A DNA stretch of 64,000 bases from Bacteroidales bacterium (lineage in GTDB: Bacteria; Bacteroidota; Bacteroidia; Bacteroidales; Bacteroidaceae), in the NCBI GenBank assembly GCA_012517855.1, contig JAAYUD010000011.1, positions 1 to 64,000 of the forward strand. Direction: 5' to 3'. The stretch's first letter is position 1. The number at the start of each line of letters is the position of its first letter. The notes below the pieces were generated by a model. That model worked only from the letters and a program-made list of their open reading frames with translations, was not told the origin of the DNA and searched no databases. Positions 25,757-35,000 of this stretch are shown piece by piece. The translations under genes and the position numbers were made by a program.

Positions 25757-27941
25757 ATATTATGAAAGAGTCCTTTCGTTGATTAGGCAAAAGCGCCTTC
25801 ACGAAGCATTCGACTTGGTAAAGACAGGATTGGGAGAAAGTCGCAGTTGGAATCTGCAATCATCGTTTGACATGATAAATACGGCTTATAATCTCATGAC
25901 ACAATATATGTTGCAAGGTGTACACGATCCCAAGCAACGGGAGATGTATGATAATATTGTTATCCGACTACTCGAAATAGCCGATAGAGTACATATATTA
26001 TTACTTGATAGAGAGTCTCCCAAACTATATCATATTATAAGGAATAGAATGCTTCGTACGAACGACTTGCCAGATACGATGCGTATTGTCCAAGAACTGC
26101 AATCTGTTACAATGGATCTCTCTGTTTGCAACTTATTGCCTGATGCGCATAGAAGAACGGAAATTGCCGATAAATGGTATAAGCTTGAGAAAGAACTTTT
26201 TGAAAAAACGTGGGCTACTATTTCGTGGGATAGCGGTGAAGAAGAAACAGCAAATTATATATTGGAGACTATGCCACTTACTTCTACCGATTTATGTCTC
26301 TATATCGGAGCCGTTACAATGAGCTTGTTTCAATGTTTTGATCTCAATAAGTTGCTTTGGCTGTTTAAAGCTTACGGCTCTGAACAGTTGCCAGTTAGGG
26401 CTCGTCAACGAGCTATTGTAGGTGTCTTCTTTGTACTTCATATTTATGCCGAACGCATAAAATATTATCCATCTGTAATGGTTAGGCTTTCTGTATTGAA
26501 AGAGCAACCGGACTTTGCAAGAGATTTTATGCAATGCTATATCAACTTTTTTCAAAGTCTGGGTACGGAGAAAATTACTCGTATGATGAACGACGAGATT
26601 GTGCCGGATATCATAAAAGGCATGAATAAAATGAAATCGCCTCTTGATGACAAAAGCGGTGATGAAGATAACGGAATTCCCAAAATCATCATGCCCAATA
26701 TAGAAGACAAGGAGATAGAGGCGAAGCTTGAAAAACTGACTAAAATGAGTCTGGAGGGGGGGGACCTCTATATGAGTACTTTTCAGAATTTAAAAGGCTT
26801 CTCGTTCTTTCATGATTTGGAAAATTGGTTCAAGCCTTTTGATGTAAACCAACCGTCTGTGTTGAGGCTCCAAGAGATGGGCTCCAAAATGAATGATACG
26901 ATACTCAATATATTGAAGTCTACCACTTATTTATGCGATAATGACAAATACTCGCTCGTCCATTTGTTCCCCAAAATGCCGCTTCAGCAGTTTGATCTTA
27001 TCAGACAACAGTTGGAGCAGGCAGAAGAGATGCTCAATGAAGAAGACCATAAAGATGATTTGGTTGCGATGGATGAGGCTGATAGTAAGTTGCAGAATAC
27101 AAACTATATGCACGAGCTATATAGACTTTTCAAAGTAAGTCCCCGTAAAAGAGAGTTCTCGGATATATTCCAGATAGATGTCTTTGCCCCAGCATGCAGT
27201 GAAATTAACAAATTGCTTTATAGCTCCAACAATTTAATGTTGCTTGCTGAGTTTTTGTTGAAAAAGAAGTACTGGAGAGAAGCCGCCAGGGCTTTCGAAC
27301 TGCTGGCAGTATTGGATAAAGGAGACGAAAAAAGTGGCGCTCTATATACTCATTTGGGTTATGCCTATCAGCGTCAGAAAATGTATAATCAAGCCCTTCA
27401 GGCTTATATGAAAGCCGAGCTTTTTGTGTCGGATAATGATTGGCTGAAAGAGCAGAAAGCCATTTGCTATCGTCTGACAGGACAATTTAGTGAATCCCTT
27501 TCTTATTATAAAGAATTGGAACAGAAGAATCCCGAAAACACCACATTGCTTTATCAGATAGCTGTTTGCCTTGCCGAGCTGGAACAGTTTGATGACGCTT
27601 TGAAATATTTCTTTAAAATAGATTTTGTACAGCCCAAAAATGAAAAGGCATGGAGAGCTATAGCCTGGTATTCGTTTGCATGTGGTAACTACGAACAGGC
27701 TAAAACATACTATGATCGACTCCTTGCGGCGCCAGTTGCCGGTATGGTCGATTTTCTGAATGCCGGTCATTTAGAATGGGTGATGCACAATGTTCAACAG
27801 GCTTTTCATTATTATCAATCGGCATTGCAACACTGCAAGGATAAAGATGAGTTTGTAACTTTCTTTAGGCAAGATATCGATATGCTGGTAGAAAAAGGTA
27901 TTGACAAAGATCTTATTCCCTTAATGATAGATATGGTGTAG
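25734..27941 (+). CDS. large tetratricopeptide repeat protein
   Basis: 735 residues, no signal peptide seen. The first 480 residues are mostly helical without a motif I can name. The C-terminal part (about 535-700) has four or five TPR-like units, such as LYTHLGYAYQRQKMYNQALQAYMKAE and YQIAVCLAELEQFDDALKYFFK. TPR proteins act as scaffolds; the partner is unknown. ATG 25734 lies inside the binding-protein gene and is the only good start. A run of eight G residues at 26756-26763 sits inside the frame, a possible slippage site. Confidence 0.8.
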   Translation: MPEESINKYYERVLSLIRQKRLHEAFDLVKTGLGESRSWNLQSSFDMINTAYNLMTQYMLQGVHDPKQREMYDNIVIRLLEIADRVHILLLDRESPKLYHIIRNRMLRTNDLPDTMRIVQELQSVTMDLSVCNLLPDAHRRTEIADKWYKLEKELFEKTWATISWDSGEEETANYILETMPLTSTDLCLYIGAVTMSLFQCFDLNKLLWLFKAYGSEQLPVRARQRAIVGVFFVLHIYAERIKYYPSVMVRLSVLKEQPDFARDFMQCYINFFQSLGTEKITRMMNDEIVPDIIKGMNKMKSPLDDKSGDEDNGIPKIIMPNIEDKEIEAKLEKLTKMSLEGGDLYMSTFQNLKGFSFFHDLENWFKPFDVNQPSVLRLQEMGSKMNDTILNILKSTTYLCDNDKYSLVHLFPKMPLQQFDLIRQQLEQAEEMLNEEDHKDDLVAMDEADSKLQNTNYMHELYRLFKVSPRKREFSDIFQIDVFAPACSEINKLLYSSNNLMLLAEFLLKKKYWREAARAFELLAVLDKGDEKSGALYTHLGYAYQRQKMYNQALQAYMKAELFVSDNDWLKEQKAICYRLTGQFSESLSYYKELEQKNPENTTLLYQIAVCLAELEQFDDALKYFFKIDFVQPKNEKAWRAIAWYSFACGNYEQAKTYYDRLLAAPVAGMVDFLNAGHLEWVMHNVQQAFHYYQSALQHCKDKDEFVTFFRQDIDMLVEKGIDKDLIPLMIDMV

Positions 27942-28063
27942 GTCGAAAATGTACTAACACATATTCGCCTCTGTCTTGTGGGCAAAATAGGGCGTGGTAA
28001 ATACAAAGTAAATGGATCGTTTGAATACTTTTTAGTCTTTAAAATGACGATGCCTCTAAAAAT

Positions 28064-28104
28064 GTTGACGTCTATACGTTTTCTGAAAACGTATAGACGT
28101 TAAC
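28064..28104. repeat. GACGTC hairpin element, copy 3
   Basis: Arms of 20 bp (28064-28083 and 28085-28104) pair at 19 of 20 positions with a single-base centre. The left flank CCTCTAAAAATGTTGACGTC matches the minus strand of copy 2. This copy has a longer, more perfect stem than copies 1 and 2. It follows the TPR gene by about 120 bp. Confidence 0.75.
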
Positions 28105-28482
28105 TGTTTTTAAATTAAAGCTTTCTATCATTTTAATTTGCCACAAGATGTTATCGGTTTGCTTGACAATCCTAATAGCAAATATAAGTGTGGTCGGACA
28201 TTACTGTCACAGATTCTGTTTCCATATTTTGGAGTCAACGTAATGAGCCTTAAAATATTCATCCAACTGATGCATCATTCGTTTGAGCTTAGCCCGCTCT
28301 CTGCACTTCTGAATGTTTAAAATGGTACATATTGTTTTTATTTATTTTGTTCGATTATGCCGCATATATAAGCGTATCTTACCGATTGAGAGCCAATTGT
28401 TAGCTAGAAAAAAAACATGCCACAATCTCCTTATAAAGGAGTGATTATATCATTATGTCTTTGTTCTATATATATATAAGAA

Positions 28483-28566
28483 GTCTCACATGAGTGCGAC
28501 AAACGTCTCACAGCTGTGCGACAATTGTCTCACACGTGTGATACAGATGTCGCACACGTGTGAGAC
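28483..28566. repeat. palindrome array A: four 18-bp units, 22-bp period
   Basis: Units are GTCTCACATGAGTGCGAC (28483-28500), GTCTCACAGCTGTGCGAC (28505-28522), GTCTCACACGTGTGATAC (28527-28544) and GTCGCACACGTGTGAGAC (28549-28566). Spacers are AAAC, AATT and AGAT. Each unit is a near-palindrome built from 5-bp ends (GTCTC, GTCGC, GTATC in either orientation) around an ACA-NN-TGT core. The layout is identical to array B at 55473-55556 although the sequence differs. Confidence 0.9.
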
Positions 28567-28630
28567 TTCTGAGCCTTAACTATAAACTTAACCTTAAATG
28601 ACTAACTTATTGGAACAGTCAATTACAGCC

Positions 28631-28857
28631 GGTACTTATCAAAAAGAGTGGAGCACACTTGTCTGTGTGCAAAATTGGCCCTCAGCTATCTGTAGGCTGT
28701 CGTTTAGAATCATTCTAAACGACAGTCCGCTGAAAATAACGTTCCCACAATATGTTCTCAGGCCGATTTTTTGGCCTCTTTTCGCTGGCGTTGTATCTGG
28801 TGTCTTGTTAACCTTCTGTGGGATAGTACGGTATGGTGTCATACGGAGGTGGCAAAG
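28631..28857 (+). repeat. conserved module A of a dispersed element
   Basis: 227 bp that align with the reverse complement of 54835-55060 with one single-base gap, roughly 70-75% identical by eye. Shared blocks include GGTACTTATCAA, CTGCTGAAAATAA-like, GCTGGCGTTGTAT, GTATGGTGTCATAC and GAGGTGGCAAAG. Predicted hairpins: GCACAC/GTGTGC (28652-28670), a 14-bp perfect stem at 28697-28725 and GTATG/CATAC (28831-28844). Both strands stay open for about 55 codons, but differences between copies are not concentrated at third positions. A structured RNA or DNA element is favoured over a gene. Confidence 0.75.
28697..28725. repeat. perfect 14-bp stem within module A
   Basis: CTGTCGTTTAGAAT and its exact complement flank a single C. 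In module B only the inner part (TTAGAA/TTCTAA) still pairs. Confidence 0.8.
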
Positions 28858-29045
28858 AATCTAAATGATAAAATTTTTGCAGAGAGATTAAACCGAATGG
28901 ATTTGTTATCCATTCTTAGTTATTTTGCTTTTGGCCATTCCATTATTATGCATACTACCCCTAACTTTTACTAATAAGCCTATTGAATACTCTAGGTATA
29001 ATTAAATAATTGGCGAATAATGGATTTGTAGAGGGAGTAAAAATA

Positions 29046-29079
29046 AAATCGATGCATTTATTACAATGTATCGATTTTT
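29046..29079 (-). terminator. terminator of the tRNA unit
   Basis: AAAATCGATGCA (29046-29057) pairs with TGTATCGATTTT (29068-29079) at 11 of 12 positions. On the minus strand it is followed by a T-rich tract. It lies 9 bp past tRNA-Glu. Confidence 0.75.
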
Positions 29080-29087
29080 ATGTCTGT

Positions 29088-29159
29088 AGCGCGAGCGGGG
29101 TTCGAACCCGCATTTCAGCCGTGAGAGGGCCGCGTCCTAGCCATTAGACGAAAGCGCCA
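29088..29159 (-). tRNA. tRNA-Glu (anticodon CUC), imperfect acceptor stem
   Basis: 72-nt cloverleaf. D arm GTC...GAC, anticodon stem CGGCC/GGCTG with loop CTCTCAC (anticodon CUC, codon GAG), T arm GCGGG-TTCGAAC-CCCGC. The acceptor pairs GGCGCTT with TCGCGCT: five pairs form, but positions 6-67 (T/C) and 7-66 (T/T) do not. It may be a functional isoacceptor or be decaying; a UUC isoacceptor could read GAG anyway. The genome continues the 3' end as CA, so CCA is only partly encoded. Confidence 0.88.
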
Positions 29160-29174
29160 TTTGGTTTGTATTTG

Positions 29175-29261
29175 CGGAAGCTGCGAGATTCGAACTCGCG
29201 GTACGGTAACCCGCACGGCAGTTTAGCAAACTGCTGGTTTCAGCCACTCACCCAAACTTCC
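29175..29261 (-). tRNA. tRNA-Ser (anticodon GCU)
   Basis: 87-nt class II tRNA. Acceptor GGAAGTT/AGCTTCC, anticodon stem GCAGT/ACTGC with loop TTGCTAA (anticodon GCU, codons AGC/AGU), long variable arm between about 29198 and 29218, T loop TTCGAAT. The discriminator is G, as in other serine tRNAs. It is co-transcribed with tRNA-Glu, 15 bp downstream. Confidence 0.93.
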
Positions 29262-29286
29262 TTGTTGCATTCCTCCAAATGCGGGG

Positions 29287-29318
29287 CAAAGATAAGACTA
29301 TATTTTGGACTATACAAA
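29287..29318 (-). promoter_or_regulatory. promoter of the tRNA-Ser/tRNA-Glu unit
   Basis: Minus-strand -33 TTTG (29315-29318) and -7 TATCTTTG (29287-29294), spaced 20 bp, a full match to the Bacteroides consensus. Transcription would start about 20 nt before tRNA-Ser. Confidence 0.65.
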
Positions 29319-29413
29319 TCTTTTGAAAAGATTTTTTCTTGTTAGTTTGTTTGTATAAGCACCTCTGGTGGCAATGTGTTCAGCGTCAATATATAAATGA
29401 TTTCGGTAATTTT

Positions 29414-29599
29414 TTAGTGGCGTATTAAACTAACAAGCAATGCCCCCAGAATAATAAGTATCCACCAATAATTCTTCATAATCCACGATTTGTCTTCACT
29501 ATCATCGGGTGATGCGAAAAACTTAAATTTTTTATGTTCTTCTGGGCGCATCTTATCCAATAACTTTTTGTCTTCGTCGCTCAAATTAGGATTGTCCAT
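29414..29599 (-). CDS. small membrane protein of unknown function
   Basis: 61-residue protein: a charged N-terminal half (DEDKKLLDKMRPEEHKK) and one C-terminal transmembrane helix (YWWILIILGALLVSLI). The frame has a sensible start and ordinary codon use and stands alone, so I regard it as real, though I know no family. Probably anchored in the inner membrane with its N-terminus in the cytoplasm. Confidence 0.6.
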   Translation of the reverse strand: MDNPNLSDEDKKLLDKMRPEEHKKFKFFASPDDSEDKSWIMKNYWWILIILGALLVSLIRH

Positions 29600-29899
29600 C
29601 TTATTTATATATTTTGTATTTGCTGACGAAGTTATGCAAAATATAGGAGAAAAAGAATTTCAATTGTCATTTTAACTTAATTATTAAAAAGGCTTCTTAT
29701 ACAGGAATATATTCGATGAATAGTTGTAGGGCTTGTCTACGATATATTTAACCGACTGGTAATGAAATGAGAAAAAAATGTTTTTCGAAGGTGATGTGTT
29801 TTATACTATTCTCCGTTTCATAAATATGATTCAATATTTGGATTTAACCGTTATTATCCGTTAATTTGCGCAGCAAATGGAAGAAATAAACACCTCACA
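29600..29899. other. intergenic stretch upstream of the ECF sigma gene
   Basis: 300 bp with no gene. A TTAATTTGCGC sequence near 29859-29870 is a weak -7 candidate for the sigma gene. Nothing else stands out. Confidence 0.5.
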
Positions 29900-30481
29900 A
29901 TGGCGCCTTTGGAGAGATCGATAAACGAAATTATTATTGGAATCAACCGTAAAGATACTGCATCCTATGAATATCTTTATCGGCAATATTACGCCGCCCT
30001 TTGCTCTTATGTTTCTCGTTTGTTGGCTCCTTTGCAGGATGCAGTGGAAGATTTGGTGCAAGAAGTGTTCTTGTCGGTTTACGAAAACAGTCATCAGTTT
30101 GTTGATGTACGCGAGCTTACCAATTATCTATATAAGGCGTGTTATAATAAATGTCTCACATTTATACGCGATACTCGGCTTCATTCAGATATTCTCACAT
30201 CATTTGCCGAAAATCAATCGGAAGAGCAAGACGAAGAGTCCATCTATGCTCTTACTATCCGCGAAGAAATGATACGCCAGCTTTATCTTTATATCAATCA
30301 GCTTCCGACAGAGCAGCGACGTATTATGCTGCTTCGGGTTGAAGGGCACGATTGGAACGAGATAGCCGAAATACTAGGAGTTAGTATCAATACAGTAAAA
30401 ACACAGAAAATGCGCAGTTATAAGTTTCTGAGAAAACATCTCAAAGATTCGCAATTTTCGGTGTTATTGCTGCTCTTTTAA
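29900..30481 (+). CDS. ECF RNA polymerase sigma factor (FecI-like)
   Basis: 193-residue group 4 sigma factor of the Bacteroidetes type that pairs with FecR. Region 2: YEYLYRQYYAALCSYVSRLL, DAVEDLVQEVFLSVYEN and ELTNYLYKACYNKCLTFIRD; region 4: LPTEQRRIMLLRVEGHDWNEIAEILGV with SINTVKTQKMRSYKFLRK. The FecR gene follows after 158 bp. An earlier ATG at 29877 is in another frame. It probably activates the downstream SusC/SusD genes in response to the bound ligand. Confidence 0.92.
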   Translation: MAPLERSINEIIIGINRKDTASYEYLYRQYYAALCSYVSRLLAPLQDAVEDLVQEVFLSVYENSHQFVDVRELTNYLYKACYNKCLTFIRDTRLHSDILTSFAENQSEEQDEESIYALTIREEMIRQLYLYINQLPTEQRRIMLLRVEGHDWNEIAEILGVSINTVKTQKMRSYKFLRKHLKDSQFSVLLLLF

Positions 30482-30639
30482 GTTTGTTTGGGTTTGTTGA
30501 ACCAAACCGATACTGCACGGCATTTTTAGTTAGAGGTGTTTTAAGAAATTCGATGGAAAAAGAATATGTATCCGTTTCTGGCATTTTTTGTCTGTGAATA
30601 TACGTTTTTTTATTTTTTTGTCACCCTTTCTATCTTCTT

Positions 30640-31881
30640 GTGAGTATTCATTATAAATTAACGGATAAAAGTAACGTGAAAAGTGTATTTGATATATATG
30701 ATGACGCTTCTTTATTGCGTAAGGTACTGATCGGAGAGGCTACCGAAACAGAAAAACTTCGGGTCGAAGAGTTCTTGACTCTCCATCCGGACTTGAGAAA
30801 GCAGTATGATGAATTGCGCCGTCAAGACGGTCTCAATGATTCGTTTATTCGTTATAATCGTTATTCAAGTAAAGATGCTTATTCTCGTTTCCTGAGAAAA
30901 GTCAGGCTGACTGGGGTTTATAAATACAAATCTCGCCGCATGTCCTATCGTTGGTATTCGGCTGCAGCTATCGTTTTAATATTAATAGGGATATTTGCTG
31001 TTTGGAGAATGACTTCCGTGCGGCAACCTCTTGGTCATGAATTAACGATCCTTTCGCCCGGTACGAAGAAGGGGCAAGTTTTGCTTCCCGATGGAAAAAC
31101 ATTGAATATTGGATCGAAGAATATAAATATGGTATTGGGCGGTGTCAGAGTGACATATCACCAGGGCTTGTTGTCGTATGTTCCGGTGCAGGTCAATCTT
31201 CCCGATAGTACATCGGCAGCTTCGCAATTCAACACATTTGTTATTCCGCGTGGAGGAGAAAATACGGTGCTTCTGGCAGATGGTACCACTGTGCATCTCA
31301 ATGCGGCTTCCGAATTGAGATTCCCTATGCGGTTCGGCAGTGGTCAACGGGTTGTTGAACTGAAAGGCGAAGCCTACTTTGATGTGAAAAAAGATGCCGC
31401 GCATCCATTTATAGTCAAAACCCGTTACGGAGAAGTCGCTGTATTGGGTACTGTATTCAATGTCAATGCGTATGATGACCGGCAACGTTGTGAGGTGACA
31501 TTGGTCAAAGGGCGAGTGCGGTTTACGACGCCAACGAGAGAGAGTGTTGAACTCGAGCCGGGCGAACAAGCGTTATCTACCGGCAGCCTAGTGCAGAAAA
31601 GGCCTGTTGATGTAGAAGACTATGTCAGCTGGACTAGAGGAGTTTATAATTTCCACAATGAGAGTTTGAGCAATATTGTATCGACCTTTGCCAAATGGTA
31701 TGATGTTGAAGTAGTTTACGATAGCTCTGATATAGCAAGTCAAACCTATACGGGCACTGTACGACGTTATGATACAATGAATGCTTTTCTTGACGTGTTC
31801 GAGATGACAGGCGATTTCTCTTATCATGTGGAAGGGCGATGTGTGTATTTAAGTAGGCGGAATAAAGGAAAAAGGGAATAA
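30640..31881 (+). CDS. FecR-family anti-sigma factor
   Basis: 413 residues. A cytoplasmic sigma-binding N-terminus (1-105) contains LLRKVLIGEATETEKLRVEEFL. One transmembrane helix lies near 107-127 (WYSAAAIVLILIGIFAVW). The periplasmic FecR domain (about 190-285) has FVIPRGGENTVLLADGTTVHL, LKGEAYFDVKKD and TRYGEVAVLGTVFNV. A C-terminal DUF4974 domain (about 325-408) follows and is the expected contact for the STN domain of the SusC protein encoded next. GTG 30640 is the likely start; GTG 30676 is possible. Confidence 0.92.
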   Translation: MSIHYKLTDKSNVKSVFDIYDDASLLRKVLIGEATETEKLRVEEFLTLHPDLRKQYDELRRQDGLNDSFIRYNRYSSKDAYSRFLRKVRLTGVYKYKSRRMSYRWYSAAAIVLILIGIFAVWRMTSVRQPLGHELTILSPGTKKGQVLLPDGKTLNIGSKNINMVLGGVRVTYHQGLLSYVPVQVNLPDSTSAASQFNTFVIPRGGENTVLLADGTTVHLNAASELRFPMRFGSGQRVVELKGEAYFDVKKDAAHPFIVKTRYGEVAVLGTVFNVNAYDDRQRCEVTLVKGRVRFTTPTRESVELEPGEQALSTGSLVQKRPVDVEDYVSWTRGVYNFHNESLSNIVSTFAKWYDVEVVYDSSDIASQTYTGTVRRYDTMNAFLDVFEMTGDFSYHVEGRCVYLSRRNKGKRE

Positions 31882-32011
31882 TCTGTTATAAAAATAAAAG
31901 TTAGAGAGTGTGTTTTAATATGGTTTTCACCAGACAAGAAGATTTGCGCAGATTTAATTGTCCGATGATCGTGGAAGCTGTATGCTTTTGAAAAACCAAT
32001 TTTATATTTAA

Positions 32012-35000
32012 ATGAAAACCCAAACAATGAAGAAAGTAGGACTACTAATGACTATGTTTCTGATGTTGCTGCAAGTATCGGCATTGGCCGTCCCTAAAAA
32101 GACAGTGACGCTCAACTTGAAGGATGTTTCGATGGAAACTTTTCTTGTTGAGATAAAGAAACAGACGGGTGTGAATTTCCTATACAATTCACAAATAACG
32201 AGAGGAGAAAGCGTAACGGTTAAGGCCAATAAAGAAAACTGGGAGTCTGTATTAAGCAGGGTTCTAGAAGAGTATGACCTGACATACGAAATGAAAAATG
32301 GTGTGTGTGTTATTCATAAGATAGAGCGCCGTAATATCAATGTAGCGGGTTTTATCGTCTCGGACGAAGACAATCTTCCTGTCATCGGCGCTTCTATCCG
32401 GATAAAAAACAGCCGAAAGGCAGCCATCACTAATAGTGACGGGCGATTCTCACTATACAATGTCCCCGAAGGTGTGGTTTTGCATATTAGTTATGTCGGT
32501 ATGCAAGAGATGGATATAAAAGCCCGTCCCAACATGAACATTACCATGCAGAGTAATGCTCGTCAATTGCAAGAAGTGGTAGTCACCGGCTATCAGGTAT
32601 TGGATAAACGTAGTTTGACAAGTGCGGTTACTTCTGTGAAAGCCTCAGATGTATTGCGTAGCGACGTGAGCAGTATCGACCAGATGCTTGAAGGTCGTAT
32701 ACCCGATTTGATGGTGAGCCTCAATTCCGGTGAAATAGGTGTCGCTCCTAAAATTCGTATCCGCGGTACTTCCACGTTGATAGGCAATCGCGAACCACTA
32801 TGGGTGGTAGACGGTATTGTGGTGAAAGATCCGGTCGAAATCTCTCCCGAAGAATTGAATGACCCCGACTATGTGAATCGTATAGGAAATGCTATCGCCG
32901 GAATCAATCCCCAAGATATAGATCGTATTGATGTGCTTAAAGATGCCGCTGCTACAGCTATTTATGGAATTAAGGCGGCCAATGGCGTTATCGTCATAAC
33001 TACAAAGCGGGGATACGAAGGTAAGCCGCAAGTAAGCTACAATATGAATGTGAACTATAAACGTCGTCCGAGGTATTCAGATCCTTCGGTAGATGTTATG
33101 TCCAGTAAGGAACGTATACAATTCTCACGCGAGTTGGCGGCCGATCATTATCTTTATAGTTCTGATATCAATTTGGTGGGCTATGAAGGATTGCTCAATA
33201 GTTTATATAACAATGAGATCAATAATACCCAGTTTAATAGTGCGGTGGCTAAATTGGAGGCGCAAAATACAGATTGGTTCAAGATATTGTGTCGGGACAG
33301 TTGGTCTACGCAGCATACTGTCAGCATTAGCGGAGGTTCTGACAAGTCTCGCTATTACGCATCATTAGGTTACGAGGGCGATAACGATGTAATTAAGTCT
33401 AATAGTAGTGAAAGATATACCGCTTCGATGCATCTTGACAACACTTTTAGCAAATTTTTGAGTACTTCGCTCTCGTTTACGGGTTACGATTCTAAACGCA
33501 ATAATTATCAGTCGTCAATCAATCCGGTGGATTATGCTTATCAGACTTCGCGCGCTTTACCTTGCTATACCGACGACGGTAAATATTATTATTATCAGAA
33601 TAAGGTAACAACGACCGAATCGTATAAGTTCAATATTCTTAATGAACTGAATAATAGCTCTAATAAACAAGACGTCTCATCGTTCACCGTCAATGCCAAT
33701 CTACGTTTTACTTTTGCTGATTGGTTGCATGCCAATGCTATTATCTCGTATACCAATCAAAATAGTGACTTTGAAAAATATTGGGGTGACAAAACGTTCT
33801 ATGCCGCAAAATTGCGTGGGGCTGAATTTGGAGAGACAATAAAAGAACAATCTAAATCGCTTATGCCGCAAGGAGGTGAGTTAACCAAAAACACGGTTAA
33901 TGATCGAAACTATACGGCTCGTCTACAATTGGATGCCAATAAGTTCTTCGGAGAGAATGACGTGCATAATATAGACGCAACAGTCGGAACGGAAATATAT
34001 CATGATAAATATAAAACATATCAGAATATTTCAAGAGGTTATTATCCCGATCGTGGCGAAACTTTCGTCACTAATATTGATCCTACGGTATATACTTCTT
34101 ATGCAGCATGGTTGAGCAGTAACGTACCTTTGATAACCGACAACTTGACGAATACCGTATCTGTATACGCATCATTTACTTATGCTTATAACCAAATGTT
34201 CCGTATTAATCTTAACGGGCGCGTCGACGGATCTAATAAGTTCGGTGATCGCTCTAATGACAAGTTTCTCCCTATCTGGTCGCTCTCTGGCTCACTGGAT
34301 ATGAAGCGCATCGGTTTGTTGAATTATAAATGGATCGATTATATGAATTTGAAAGCATCTTATGGCTTTCAGGGAAATATGCTCAGTTCTGAATCGCCTG
34401 CGATGACAATCAAGAAAGGTTCAATGAATACTTATTATAATTCTTATTATTCAACAATCAATTCGTATCCGAATCCTAATCTGAAATGGGAAACGACACA
34501 ATCTTATAATATAGGTTTGGATATGTCTCTTTTCAATAATAAATTGGAGATGGAGACCTCTTTCTATTACAAGAAAACAAAGAATGCTTTCATGACGAAG
34601 AGTATATCTTCCGTTAATGGTATAGAAACCTATGTAATCAATGGTGGCGACGTCACAAACAAAGGTTATAGTTTGGACGTGACTTATAGTCCCATCCTTA
34701 ACCGTAATTTCCGTTGGACTCTTTCTACTTCTATCTCGAAAATCATCAATTCGCTCGACTCACGTCCAGATGCTCAAACTTACAACTTAACAGATTTTCT
34801 TGACGGTAAAGCTCTCGTAAAAGGCAAAAGTGTCAATACATTCTATAGCTATCGTTTCTTGAAACTAAGTTCTGTTGATGGTGGACCTATTTTTGATGAC
34901 TTTCAAGACAATGTTTCCTCCCTTGCCGGGTTGAGTAAATATGATACTTACACGATGGTACTTCAAGCATCGGGTAGGAGAGATCCTGATATACAGGGCA

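Larger units (their letters stand above)
27942..29045. other. gene-free region with three repeat elements
   Basis: About 1.1 kb between the TPR gene and the tRNA terminator without a gene I accept. It holds copy 3 of the GACGTC hairpin (28064-28104), palindrome array A (28483-28566), conserved module A (28631-28857) and a small hairpin (28894-28915). Short frames at 28138-28320 and 28598-28864 were considered and rejected. Confidence 0.65.

Noticed and set aside
28138-28320. 60-codon frame between copy 3 hairpin and array A
   Set aside because: No start context, no recognisable family, region otherwise non-coding.
28483-28566. Array A as a CRISPR array
   Set aside because: Units are 18 bp with 4-bp spacers; there are no unique 30-bp spacers and no cas genes.
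28598-28864. 88-codon frame in module A, similar to a 74-codon frame in module B (shared end YGVI-RWQR)
   Set aside because: Similarity is explained by the DNA repeat; no third-position excess, equal frames on the opposite strand, and strong hairpins inside.
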